Shown piece after piece: positions 25,387 to 37,500 of a stretch of 64,000 bases of DNA. Numbering within the stretch: position 1 is the first letter of the stretch; each line of letters opens with the position of its first letter. The position numbers and the translations under genes are program-made. The notes beneath the pieces are model-generated. The model was given only the letters and a program-made list of their open reading frames with translations, had not been told where the DNA came from and searched no databases. The DNA is taken from assembly GCA_963921425.1 (NCBI GenBank), contig OY992834.1, positions 6,882,001-6,946,000 on the forward strand. The letters are read 5' to 3'. Source of the stretch: Dryas octopetala. Lineage: Eukaryota; Streptophyta; Magnoliopsida; Rosales; Rosaceae.

Positions 25387-25486
25387 AATTTCATTAGAAT
25401 TCATTAAAATCTAAGTTAGGGACACCTAGATTTCATTGAACTTTTAAAATCCAATGAAATCTAAGTTGGGAACACCCCCTTAGTGT
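25054..25486. mobile_element. Foldback MITE, overlapping/nested element
   Basis: Left end 'aggggggtgtccccaact' (about 25060) and right end complement 'agggggtgttcccaact' (about 25482). Each continues into a shared 'tagatttcattggattttaaaag' type sequence. The candidate target duplication is only TA. Together with the outer element this gives a ladder of at least three homologous inverted segments. Confidence 0.6.
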
Positions 25487-26978
25487 TTTAGTGAATTTTG
25501 TTGACAAAAAAAATATAAGAATTTAATACCTGTAAATGTCCTATAAAATATAAAAGCAAATTACATGTAGATACCTCAATTATGCACTCTGTTATATGCA
25601 AGGAGTAAAATTTCATTTTTTAGAGGTAAGGAAATTTTAACACCATATCAAGAGGATTTCGAAAAATTTCGAAACATTTTGCCGAAATTTCGCCGAAATT
25701 TTCTGAAATCCTCGAAATTTCTGCGAAACTTTCGATGCAGGGTAGAGCACCATCGCCGGAAGGAAAGAAGAGATCGGAGAGGAAGCTGCAGCGGCGCGCC
25801 GTCGTCAGAGGGAGAGAAGAGATCCGCGGAAGGGAGAAGAGGAAGAGAAAGAGATCCGGCGTGGGAGAAGGAAGAGAGAGATTAGGAGGGAGTGAGGGAC
25901 TAAGAGAGATAAACAAAGAGAAGAAAAACTGGAAGTGAAGGGGGAGAAAAAGAAAAAGGAAAGAAAAATGTGGAAGACGAAGACCAACACTGGAAGACGA
26001 AGACCAAAGTCATGGAGGAGAAGAGGAAAAGGAAAGAAAAAAGAAAGAAGAGCAAAGGAAAGAAAAAAAAGAAAAAAAAAGGAAAGAAAGAAAGAAAAAA
26101 AAAAAGGAAAAAAAAAAAATTTAGGGTTGATTGGGATTTTGAGTCTTTAGGCAATTGGAAAAAAAAAAAAGGTTTAAGATTTTATTTAGGGTTTGATTTG
26201 GCCATTTTGATGTTTCGTTTAGTTGTAAATATAAATTATGAAAAAAAAAAAATTTATTCCCACACCATGGGGTTTCATTCTCTTAATGTTTGGTTTTCCA
26301 ATTTGGAGAATTTGTGAAATTGAAATTTGAGGTAAACCACTATCGCTGCTGCTGCCACCAAGTTAGTTCTCTTTTAACCCAATTCAGCTCAATTTGACTA
26401 TCAAAAACCGTTTCCAAGTCCCTTTGAGTAAGCTTGTTACTTTTTATTGCCACATTGATGATTTATTCGTGTAATTTCATTATGTAATTATTAATTAGTG
26501 AAACATTTTTTTAACAGTACAACGCGCATTATATTCATCACATATCACATGAAATCTACCATATAATTTGGTTTTTTCAATATTCTTTTATCAATGTAGT
26601 AGATAATATGTTAAATAAACATATAGTAAAGTTTCATTCAAAATTTCCATATTTTGATAACAATTTCCGTCTAATTTTTGTTGAAAGTTAAAAATCTTCG
26701 AAATTTCTGTCGAAATTTTATCAAAACCCGAAATTTTATTCCTTGATTGTATGTAAGTATCCCTAAATTTAAAAAGTTACATTCTCATACCCCAACTACT
26801 ATTTCGTCACATATAGTAGGTACCTCTGTCAAATTGTCCGTTTGAGAGACCGTTAAATGCTAACCCTTCTTTCATTGTAAACTTAATCCACTTGGTAAGC
26901 ATGCAAAGTCTAGATATCTGAGTGTCTACCTTAATCCACCTGACCCTTCTTTCATTGTAAAGTTAATTTTTTGAAAGG
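25487..26978. other. Spacer with purine-rich tract and repeat fragments
   Basis: 25670-25735 has short inverted copies of 'cgaaatttcgccgaaatttt'. 25740-26170 is an AG-rich, strand-asymmetric tract that produces long Lys/Arg-rich (or Ser/Phe-rich) empty frames. 26852-26933 matches 39679-39767. No real gene was recognised. Confidence 0.5.
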
Positions 26979-28300
26979 ATGATATTTAAGTATGAACATA
27001 GAAAATGAATGGCTCTGATCGTTAAAATCATGTTGTGGTCTTCACAATTATTGAAACGACAAACTTTCAACGAAAAACTTAATAAAATTACTCAAGTGAA
27101 TTATATGTAGAAGTTCACATCTCGATCATGTTTCCAACGATCCGAACTGTTTATTTTTTAGTCCCTTACTCAAAGATATCATTACAAAAAAATAAGCTCA
27201 ATCAAAGTTGTAGAAGTTAAGTATCGGAGATCGAACGTATGAACGATCATGATTTTTATAATAATAATCGAACGGCTAGATGAATTTCGATTGAGCCGAT
27301 TTTTTTTAGGGATAATCTTTAAGTATAAACATAGAAATTGAAAGGCTCCGATCATTGAAATCACATTGTGGTCTTCACAATTATTGAAACAACAAAGTTT
27401 CAACGAAAAAGTTAATATAATTACTCTTCAAGTGTATTTATATGTAGAAGCTCACATCCTAACCGTGTTTACAACGATCCGAACCGTTCATTTATTACTC
27501 CCTTACTCGAAGATCATCCGTGCAAAAAGTTAGCTCAACCGGAATTGTAGAAGTTACGTATCGGATATCGAACGTATGAACGATTATGGTTTTTATAATG
27601 ATAATCGAATGGCTAGATGAATTCTGATTGCACCGATTTTTTTTAGAGATGATATTTGAGTATAAACATATAAATTGAACGGCTCCGATCATTGAAATCA
27701 TATTGTGATCTTCACAATTATTGAAACAACAAAGTTTCAACGAAAAAGTTCATAGAATTACTCTTCAAGGTGAATTTATATGTAGAAGCTCACATCTCGA
27801 TCGTGTTTCCAACGATCCGAACCGTTTATTTTTTAGTCCTTCACTCAAAAAAAATCATTCATACAAAAAATTAGCTCAATCGGAGTTGTAGAAGTTCCAT
27901 ATTGGAGATCGAACGTATAAACGATCATGATTTTTATAATGATAATCGAATGGCTAAATGAATTTCGATTGGGCTGATTTTTTTTAGGGATAATCTTTGA
28001 GTATAAACATAGAAATTGAACGACTCAGATCGTTGAAATCACATTGTGGTCTTCACAATTATTGAAACCACAAGGTTTCAATGAAAAAGTTCATATAATT
28101 ACTTTTCAAGTGTATTTATATGTAGAAGGTCACATCTCGATCTTGAAGTTGTAGAAGCTAGGTAAGTATCGGAGATCGACCATACGAACGATTATGGTTT
28201 TTATAATGATAATCGAACCGCTATATGAATTCTAATTTGGCCGATTTTTTGCATGAATGATCATTGAGTAAGGGACTAAAAAATGATCGGCTCCGATAGT
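26979..28300. repeat. Four-copy tandem repeat, unit about 335 bp
   Basis: Copies begin near 26979, 27311, 27648 and 27989 (periods 332, 337, 341). Each carries 'gtggtcttcacaattattga' or a close variant, 'aacaaagtttcaacgaaaaa', 'gtagaagctcacatc', 'cgatccgaaccgtt' and 'gatcgaacgtatgaacgatc'. The last copy is internally shortened (about 28140-28160). The unit is not coding. Confidence 0.85.
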
Positions 28301-29287
28301 TTAAATTAATAAATTGATTATGTAAAATTAACAACATAATTAATTATTCTGACATGTTTTAGGCGACGAACTAGTAATTTTGGACGCTTCATTGAAATGG
28401 CAGTGTGCGCCTCAAGTGACTGTGTAATCTAGTGCTTTCGTTCACACAGAGGTGTTGTACGTTCGCCATCTAAACCGCACGGAGGAAAACGTCGTCAAGT
28501 CTTGACCGTTCATTAGCGAACGACACGTCGTTTGCCTCAGAGAGGATCCACGTGCCGACTCGGTTCGTCCACCCGTTTCCTTGTTGGACTATCCATTTGC
28601 TCTCACACTTGACCCACACTTCGACCCATTGGGTACCGTTGACCCAGTTTCATCTAGACCATCATATCTTCAGCTTTAGGCCGTTTTTGATGCAATCTGG
28701 GCCGTCCCTTGCTTCTTAGTGCCCAAGAACTCATCTCACCCATTAAAACATGGTTGGCTTGGTTATAATGCAGCACGCGGAGCCTTCTTGTGTGCGCGTT
28801 CTTCGTCAGCGCCACTAGGCGGCGCGTCAGCTTCTGTGCACAATGACAGCACGCTACGTGTGCGGTGTCAATCCTAGTAAGCAACTCTCTTTTTCTTTTC
28901 TTTTTTCTATTTCCTATAATTCTCTTAAATTCGTAAATTCACCAAAAATATCTCGGGACTCAAAATAATTCTCTGACAAAATCTTACGGACTCATCTCAT
29001 TGAATACTAATTTTTTATTGCCCAAAAACAACAATTTGTCTTCCAGATTAATTAAGGAAAATCGTTCTCTCAAAAATTAATTCCAAATAATTCAAAATAA
29101 ACTTAATAACCACCAAATCGCTTGTAAACCTTTAGAGCTCAACTCTAATAAACTAAGGGTACAAGTTAGTCAAACAAAAGACAAAATAAAACTCCAATTC
29201 CTTTGAGAACCTTAAGCTACTACAAGCAAAAGAATTTTTGACAACACGTGTCAGTACAAGAGAGGGCAAAAAAAATTCGGGTTGCTA
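28301..29287. other. Spacer with a GC-richer, transposon-like stretch
   Basis: 28400-28870 is clearly richer in GC and CpG (acgtcg, gcgcg words) than its surroundings, with no gene-like frame. It may be part of a retroelement LTR, but no terminal repeat or primer-binding site was identified. 28880-29280 is AT-rich. Confidence 0.4.
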
Positions 29288-29886
29288 CACAATATATTTT
29301 GGGGTAATTCTAAAACTACCCCAATATTTCTTTATAAACCCCATATTATTTTTTCCTAAATATTCAAACTATATCCTTAGTTATTTAAAAAACAAAAACT
29401 TAAACAACCCAGTCACCCCACCTTAGCTTGACACCACCTTCCCTCCTTCCCACCCACCCACCCACCCACCCACCCCGTCGGCTAGCACTACCATCGGTTG
29501 TCGACGACCCCCTTTCTCCCTCCTCTCTCTATTTCTTATTCTCTTTCAATCTCTCTCATTGTCACCAAATTGCTTGGAATCGCATCAAATTTGGTTGACA
29601 CTTGTACATTTCTTTTGGAAGGTGGGATTATTAAGCGGAGAAGAGACATTCATAGCAATAAAGGATCCCACACATTTACTATTTGAAGGACTGTAAACGC
29701 AATTTTTGCAAATACGAAGATAAGAGATAGAGAACGTGAAAGGGAGGACGATGGGGGAAGAGAGAGAGAGAAAGGGAGAAAGAGGGGACAGAATGGGGTT
29801 TAGAAAGAAAACATAGGGGTTCTTTTAGAATTACTCTGTATTTATGACCCAAAAAAAAAATACCCTATATTTTAGCCAATTTTCCG
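29288..29886. mobile_element. MITE-like element with imperfect terminal repeats
   Basis: The left end 'ggggtaattctaaaactacccc' (about 29301) and the complement of the right end (about 29812-29880, 'gtaattctaaaagaacccct') are imperfect inverted repeats that continue into 'taaacccc'. It encloses a (CCCA)n tract (29449-29475). The right half (29611-29885) recurs at 39396-39673. Confidence 0.55.
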
Positions 29887-30483
29887 ATTAATTGGACAAG
29901 GTTGGACCCAATTTTTGATATTGGGTCAGCTTGGGCCAATTTTCCCGCAGGGGCAGAATTTTACGCCCGAGGTTCGACCACCAAATCACCCAACCCTATT
30001 TAACTCCTATCAGCCGCCTCCTCCTTCTCTACTTTCTATCATCTGCTCAACTCCTATCAGGCTATCATCATCAACGTCACCTCCTCCTCCTCCTCTTCCT
30101 CTGTCTTATTATTCTCAACCTCAAAACTCCAATCCCCTCAGTTAGTAAACCCCTCGACATTAGTTTCCTTTGCAGGTAAGAGAACTCCTCATTAATTTGC
30201 TACTCATCTTAGATTTGGAGAGTTTGGTTTTTTACTGTTCTTTATTATTATTATTTTTAAAATTTGATCTAACAAACCTATTCTCATCGTCGGTTCCCTA
30301 CAAACCTATTCTCAGCCTCTCAAATTTCTGCTTCTCCTTTGTTTGTCCTAGCCTCTTGGCTTGACTTATAATTTGAATTTCCTACTGATTTTCTTAGGAA
30401 GTCTAATGCTTAGTGAGGTTGCCATGAATTCGCATATTATAGCATCCCATCGTTTTGACATAAAGAAAGAAACTGGCTTACGT
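29887..30483. other. 5' flank of ProRS pseudogene B
   Basis: 29990-30140 is CT-rich, like a plant leader, and 30420-30483 (EVAMNSHIIASHRFDIKKETGL) runs directly into the ProRS exon. This part has no match beside copy A, so the inverted repeat ends inside the exon. Whether it is original ProRS 5' sequence is uncertain. Confidence 0.4.
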
Positions 30484-33400
30484 CTTTCTAATAAGAAGGA
30501 TGAGAATTTCGGAGAGTGGTTTTCTGAGGTATACCTGTCTTTAATTTTTTTTTTTTTCTGGGTTATTTTCATAAATCTCTTTTACGAAATAAGTAACATG
30601 TTGAATTGTTCTCTGCAGGTTGTTGTTCGTGGTGAGATGATTGAATATTATGATATCTCTGGTTGTTATATTTTACTGCCATGCACAATGCACATTTGGA
30701 ATACCTTGAGAGTAAGCATTGTTTTTTCTTATTTAGTCACACAATCATACTGCCAATTGTGTCTTTTTTGCTATTTGAATTAGTGAACAACCATTCAATG
30801 TTAGCATCCTTTATACACCTTGCCAGTCTAGTCCTTAAGTGCTCAATTCAAATGTACATACCTGTTTTTACTTTTAATACTTTCCTAGATTATGCTTTCA
30901 TAATTTTGTAGTCGTATTAAAAGTTTGCCATGATAACTCCAACTCCAGCACAGTTGATCACTTTCCAATGCTGTATATGTGTAGGAATTTTTCGATGCAC
31001 AAATAAAGGAAATGAATTCCTCTTCCCCATGTTTGTAAATTCTGCTGCTCTGGGACGAGGCAAGGCTCATACAGACAGTTTTGCTCAAGAGGTTAGAAAT
31101 AGTACTCTTTTGACATAAAAATTGAACCTAACCTTGTTGTTCACCAGTAAACTATACTGCGCTGTTTGTGTATGTGATTTGCTTATTCTACCTCTTTTTC
31201 CATTCCTTTAATTTTTGTAATTAGGTTGCTTGGGTCACCAAGGCTGGAAAATCTGACTTGGAAGTGCCTATTGCAATCCGTCCAACAAGTGGGACTATTA
31301 TTTATCCCTATTTCTCTAAGAAAATTAGGGGACACCGCGACTTACCATTGAAGGTAAATCAGTGGTGCGATGTTGTTCGGTGGGAGTTAAGCAATCCTAT
31401 TCCCTTCATCAGGTAGTTGCTTTGATTTCATGATTTTGATATGTCTATACTCCATTCCACACATGCTAGTTTTTATGGCATTGACAATGACACAATGAGT
31501 TAACCTTTCTATTCCTTTTGAGCGAGTCTTGGTTGCATCTTTAGTCATGGTTGCTAATGGTCCTCTATGTTACATGATGACTTTAGTTTTGTCGTTTTGA
31601 TCATTATTTTATATTTCATTGTCTCAAAATTTATGTCTCTATATTTTTTAGGAGTCGGCAGTTTTTTTGGCAAGAAGGCCACACAGCTTTTGCAACAAAG
31701 GAAGATGCAGATAAAGAGGTTTGAATCACTGGAATTTTTGATTTCACGTTATGTGCCTATTATGTAGCGAATTTCATTTTCTAATATTGATAAGGATTAG
31801 TTGAGTTTGCTCGGTTGTGTTAAATAAAGACATTAGCTCGTGTCTGGACCACTTTTTTCTTAGTCAATTTTTTTTGTTATTTTTTTACGATCTTTAGCCT
31901 GGCTATTGTTCCCACATCTTCAGATTCTAAAAAAAGTAATAGAAGCTGCAGTTTCTTCATTGTTAATTGTACCCTTTGTTTCATTTGTTAATTGTACAGA
32001 ATTATTCATATATAATATTTATATTCATTTATTATATTTATTAATTGTGCAGTTTCTTCCTTGTGATATTTTATATTCATATCACCTAAAGGTATATTTA
32101 TGTCATTTATTACAGGAAATTATTCCATGCAAGCTTTCTTTCTTTCATATATGCATTCACCTAATATCTGATTGTTTATGTGCTTGCGAATAGTATCTCA
32201 CTGACAGAAAACTTTGAAGGTGGTTGGTTTCTGAATGTTTGTCCTGATTTTAGGTCTATGAGATTTTGGATTTGTACAGAATGATATATGAAGAATATTT
32301 GGCAGTTCCTGTTGTGAAGGGATTTAAAAGCGAGCTCAAGAAATTTACGGATAGTCTTTACACCACCACTGTGGAGGTACTTGATATGCCCTTTAATTAA
32401 GCTTTTTTTTTTGTTTTTTTAATGCCTCTATGGTAGTCTTGAGTACTATTAATTTTACGCATGCAGGCTTTTATTCCAAACACTGGCCGAAGTATACAAG
32501 GTGCAACCTCACGTTGTTTGGGTCAACATTTTGCCGAAACATTCGAGATTAGTTTTGAAAATGAAAAAAGAGAAAAGGCTATGGTTTGGCAAAACTCTTG
32601 GGCTTACAGTACTCGAGCGGTAAGTGTGCTTTCTCGAAGACATGAAACTTGTAAGATTGCCTTTTAACTTATAATTAATTTTCTATTATGATTTATTTGC
32701 CATTATCAAGTTCAGATTGGAGTGATGGTGATGGTGCATGGAGATGACCAAGGCTTGGTATTGCCACCTAAAGTGGCACCTTTTCAGGCTATTGTGATTC
32801 CAGTGCTTGACAAGGATGTTGATATTCAAGCCACATTTGATGCCTGCGTGAAAACTGTGGTTACCTTGAAGGGAGCTGGTCTTTGTGTTGAGGCAGATTT
32901 AAGAGACAACTTTTCATCGGGTTGGAAACATTCACATTGGGAAATGAAAGGTGTTCCTCTAAGGATTGAAATTCGACCAAAGGGTTTGGCCAATAATCAA
33001 GTAAGACTGCATTTCAATTAATTTGTGATCTTCTATCTACTTGCATTCTTATCCTTTCTATTTGGTTGTTGTCTTCCATAACCATACAGTGTCATCTTCC
33101 ATCTAGTTGCTCCTGGTTTTAACACGACAGCGTTTGATAAAATTTGTTTAAAAGATTTGTAATAATTAATATGTTAAAAAAAATTGTGGGGTTCTTACAA
33201 CGTGTTTTCGAAGAATGTCATTGTTGGTGATTCACTTAAAGAATTGAATTATGTTCATCTTGGTTTTAGGTGCGCTTTGTTCGTCGTGACAATTTTGAAA
33301 AAGTGGACATTCCTCTGACAATTTTGGCAAATGTGAAACGGGATGCTTGTGTCAAGGTTGCAATGACATGGGAAGAATTTATGGAAGCTTTGAACGAAAA

Positions 33401-33783
33401 GAAAATTATCTTTGCTCCTTGGTGCGATGAAAAGGTACATATTGTAATACTCATTAAGAAATATGCTCTTAATTGTGTAGCTGTGATTTTCTTTTTCTTT
33501 TGTATTCATTAGGAAGTAGAAGGGGATGTATAACACGGACAGAGGGTGAAACTGGAGCTGCTAAGTCGCTCTGCTCCCCGTTGAAGCAGCCTGAACTTCC
33601 TGAAGGTAAAAGTTTAGGTTCATATGCTTGCGTATCTTCATAACATGTGCATTAATGTTTCAAATCAAGTAGGACATTGATGTTGGTTAGAAATTATACT
33701 AATGCAACTTTTGTGCAGGGACACTTTGCTTTGCCTCGGGAAAGCCAGCGAAGAAGTGGACCATTGGGGCAGGAGTTACTAAA
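30420..33783 (+). pseudogene. Prolyl-tRNA synthetase pseudogene B
   Basis: Plus-strand mirror of copy A. Exons: to about 30530 (KKDENFGEWFSEV), 30619-30711 (VVVRGEMIEYYDISGCYIL), 30987-31090, 31225-31414, 31653-31720 (RQFFWQEGHTAFATKEDADKE), 32254-32377, 32467-32620, 32716-33000 (GVMVMVHGDDQGLVLPPKVAP), 33270-33435, 33513-33605 and 33719-33783. Motif-2 sequence is intact here, unlike copy A, but the copy is dead in other places. Exon 30987-31090 needs a frame change near 31007-31015 to read FPMFVNSAAL. A one-base loss creates TAA at 33531-33533. Another small deletion near 33762 shifts the last residues. The conserved Glu of the RPTSET motif is Gly (31291-31293). The different lesions in A and B show that both decayed independently after duplication. 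Confidence 0.85.
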
Positions 33784-34024
33784 TTTGCCCGCAGAATTAA
33801 AGCCGTGGCCTCGTTTTATATAATTTATTTTGGATTAGAATGTTTTGGATCATCTAGTACTGTGTTTATTAATTTGTTTGGTGTGTCATGACATTCCATA
33901 TGTAATCAAATGGGGTCCAAAGGATTTTTTGGCCAAATGGAGATCCAAAGCTTTTTTCTTTTTGGCCCGGGAGATCCAAAGCTTAAATAGCCATCACCTC
34001 TTTCTACATGTTAACCCCAATATA
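30484..34024. repeat. Inverted repeat, right arm (partner 17262-20929)
   Basis: Complement of the left arm across exons, introns and about 240 bp of 3' flank, ending at 'tttctacatgttaaccccaa'. The spacer between arms is about 9.55 kb. Confidence 0.85.
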
Positions 34025-35249
34025 GAACAGAAGCCTGTTAGGCATTTCAAACATCTAATAGCTGCCCCTTTTTAAATTTTTTTTTTTTTTGGATAAATTG
34101 AAAAAAATCGGTTGATTGATGGCTCTACTTTCTTGTTTGTTTCTCAAAGCCGAGACTTAAATGACCAGTAGAGCTGATACAAGGATTTAAATAAATAATG
34201 TATGTCTAGTACCTCCATATCAGTCAATTTGACTAGCGTCTCCGCATTATTCTAAATGTGAGTGCGTTTGGTTAATTAATAGGAGTGTAATCTAGTGCGT
34301 TTGGTACGTGAGTGCGAATACGCTCTTTTTTGTCTGGTGTGGAAATGTTGATATTTTGGAACGCCTATTGTGTCTACCAAACAATTTGATCTGGGGATAA
34401 AATTCACATTTTCATCTCATTTTATTTTCTTAAAATAATTTAATTTGCATTTCTTATTCAATTTCTCATACTTTCTCATTTTTTTTTAGTGGTAGGCTCT
34501 CCCTATTGTGCAAACGTCGTTATTTTAGCACGCACAGTTTGTCCATTAAAATTTTCTATTGTACATACCGAAATTTTTTGTATAAGGAAATAATTATTTG
34601 TTTGAAGAGAGTTTCTCAATTTGACTTCTCATATAATTACCAATGTGAACTTTTTATATATTCTCTTCATGTTGAAGAGTAGTTGCAGCCCGAGTGGTAA
34701 GTTGATTCATTTTCAACTTCTTGGGGATCGAATCTGTTGAACAAAAATAGTTAATAAATAATAATATTACTCAACATAATTTCAGCTAAATTCATTTATG
34801 GAATAAAGATTTTATTATTTTGGGTACGATCCATTCAAGATGAAGTATATCTCTTAATTACAGTCCCTTGACTCAAAGAAATACCCCTTGATTCCAAATG
34901 CAATGAAACCAATGGATCACTTTGTGAGTGTTTGGATTTATTGAAATGGAATTTATTTGTGATTGTGGTTACACCCGTATTTTAGGTTGCCTATGTACCC
35001 ATTGCAGGATCAAATCACACGTAGTTCCAAGATTTTAGGAATTAAATGGGTGGATGACCCATTTAAATGAATTGTGTAATTTGGGTAGGGTTTAGAGCCC
35101 TTAGATTTGATTTGAGAAATTAACTCAGGGACTTTGTTTGGGAAATTTGGATGTATTTGATTTGGCTGTGGTTGCACCTAAATTTTAGTAGATTGCCTAC
35201 ATACCCCGATGAGATCAAACCGAATGTAGTTCTTGGTTGACTTTGCGCC
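34025..35249. other. AT-rich spacer
   Basis: No gene seen. Paired words such as 'gagtgcgtttggttaatt' / 'agtgcgtttggtacgtg' near 34261-34310 are short local duplications. Confidence 0.45.
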
Positions 35250-35400
35250 ATTTTGGAGGGTTGGTTTTGTACCAAGCGATGAGAGTTGGTTTTGTACCAA
35301 TTGAAAAAGATGGTTTTGTACCATTTGAGAAAATTGGTTTTGTACTAATTTGATTTTGTTGGTTTTGTACCAATTGAGAGAGATGGTTTTATACACACAT
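35250..35400. repeat. Minisatellite of 'ttggttttgtaccaa' units
   Basis: Six imperfect copies, about 25-30 bp apart, of 'ggttttgtaccaattgag'. They cause the Gln/Asn/Lys-rich frame on the minus strand, which is not a gene. The unit is itself a small palindrome ('ttggt...accaa'). Confidence 0.75.
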
Positions 35401-37319
35401 GAGAGAGAAATTTGAGATTTGGGATTGAAAAAAAATGTGCCAATTAATTAATTTTGTATCATTTATTTGTTAAATGACACCTTTTTAATTTCTTAATGGG
35501 CTAAAATGAATTTGGGAGAGTTGGATTTGATATGTGCCCACTAAATATTTTGTATCAATTATTTATTAATTTACACACTTTATTTATTAATAGGCAATCT
35601 GATTTGAGAAAGGTCCATTGGACTTTGTACCATTTATTTGTTAATTGGTAAAAATTCATTTGCTAATGGAAATTTAACTGGATATTATCCCATTAAACTT
35701 GATATGAATTTTGCATCGGCTACTTGTTAACTGGTATTTTTTTTGTGGGTTGGAGTCTACACCTAAACCGAATGGACTGATATGTTACTTTTTTTTTTTT
35801 TTTTTTTGTTCAGAGGATACGGGTTTGAGACTTTGCTTGGGCTGCATCCATTTTTTGTGTCTTTTATGGGTTAAGCCTTTGTGTCACAGGACGACACTAA
35901 AGCCCAGCGGAAGCATCCAATATTACATCATTTTCGTCATCCCGTGCGGCACCAAGATCCACTCAATCCTGGTCAGCCTGTTTTGCCCATGTATAACACA
36001 TGATTATGTCCAGTGACAGAAGATACGGAAGACATCCAACACGTATCCTTAACAAGTCCAGCCACAGACCCGTGCCATGTGTTGGTGACGGGACATGGTC
36101 TGCCACACCCATATCCAACCAGCATCCGTACTCTGTCGGGACAATCTCTTAATAGCGCACGTAACCCACAAGGATTGAGGGTAAGGTTTATCCACAATCC
36201 TATTCTTTGGCTAGTCATGCACGCTGCCAGACATGCATGCCACCCAAGAGCAACACATATAACATCGAATGTCCATACATCAAACCTTCATCGCAGTGCA
36301 AGGTCGTCCAACCTGCACTTGTCGACATCCATGCATTTACTTGAGCAAGGCCGAACCCAAGCCAAGCTTTAACGTGGTCAGGGTTCACCATGACACTCCA
36401 AGACGATGACATGATCCGCCCAAACGATATATCGAGCCACAATGGCGGATATATGCCACAACCTCGACCCCTATATGGGAGCCGCAATACTGGTGCCCCT
36501 TACTACCAGTACTGTCTGTAGGACCTTCTATCCTACAGAGACACTAATTTCCTTTGTGACAATCTAGTGTCCGGCACACTCATGATATCGCACGTTGCCA
36601 CACGTTACCAAGAGAGGGACTCGCTTAGTGCCCAACATCTTAACGGCACTCGGGGTGGTGGAGAGTCTTACACCACGTGTTACTCCCTTATATAGCATTC
36701 TGAGCCATCTTCCATCTGACAGGATAGAACATCAATATGCGCGAAGAGTCATAATGGATATTCCCTCCATATTTCCCCCATGAACGCGCTACGAGAAGTC
36801 CGTCCGTGACACTTTGCATATCACTTTAGGCCTCTATCTTTTCCTCTTGCTTGCTGCGCCATCTTCTTTTCTTTCTTTGTTCCACAACCCGTGCAAATCA
36901 TCCACCAAATTTACATGCATTCTTTTGTCTTTTAAAAAAGACTTGTCTTCAGATGCATAGCCCATTAGATACCAAGAGGTAGTCTATTCCTTGACTTTTG
37001 TGCACAAAGCCCAAAAGATGGATGCAATGGTATTAAACCATTACACTCTAAATGAACAACACCTGCTGCCTTGGAGTTTTCTTTGACGCATGGAAAGGTA
37101 AGTCTCACACTTGTAGTTTAAAGTATTTTGAAACAAGGCTTCAAGAGAACTTGATTTTCTCTTCCCTGCGTACCAGTAACGCCGCGAAACTATTGCCTTT
37201 TTTTTTTTTTGCAGGTACCTTCCTCATCTGCTTTGGACCATCTTAATCTTAATCAGCCGACGTGCATTTTTTTATAACTCAACGCACCATGGATTCAGCC
37301 CAACCTGTTCGGTGCTTGA
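35401..37319. other. Spacer, including a GC-richer transposon-like stretch (36000-36800)
   Basis: 36000-36800 differs in composition from the flanks (many CG, cca, cgt words) and contains 'cttatatagcattctgag' (36700-36717), which could be an LTR promoter. Frames here are short and unlike known polyproteins. No LTR ends were proven. 37050-37246 has one short frame of no recognised family. Confidence 0.4.
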
Positions 37320-37500
37320 GATATATGGATTCAGCAGAATTCTTTAGGATTTCAGCCGAAACCAATTTGGAGATGGATTCAGTCGAATCCTTTGATGAAT
37401 TTTTGTGGTTTCAACCGAAACCGGTTGAGAGAAAATGAATTCAGCCAAATCCTTCGATAAACTTTTTTGAGGTTTCAGCCGAAACCAAATATTGAAAGCG
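37320..37500. repeat. Tandem repeat, 'ttcagccgaaacc' type
   Basis: Three imperfect units starting near 37326, 37373 and 37435. Each has an 'at(g/a)attcag..(g/a)aatcctt' start and a 'tttcagccgaaacc' end. Not coding. Confidence 0.65.

Noticed and set aside
25620..26317. Several Lys/Glu-rich (plus) and Ser/Phe-rich (minus) open frames
   Set aside because: They come from a purine-rich simple-sequence tract; no conserved motif and composition-driven on both strands.
26979..28300. Possible CRISPR-like array
   Set aside because: Units of about 335 bp repeat throughout without unique spacers; plant nuclear DNA; simply a tandem repeat.
28654..28884. 76-codon Arg/His-rich minus-strand frame
   Set aside because: No conserved features; within a repeat-like GC-richer stretch.
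30420..33783. Copy B as an active ProRS
   Set aside because: Although motif-2 sequence is intact, at least three frame breaks and a lost conserved Glu exclude a full enzyme.
36013..36372. 119-codon plus-strand frame, His/Thr-rich
   Set aside because: Lies in a transposon-like GC-rich stretch, with another long frame on the opposite strand; no known polyprotein motif.
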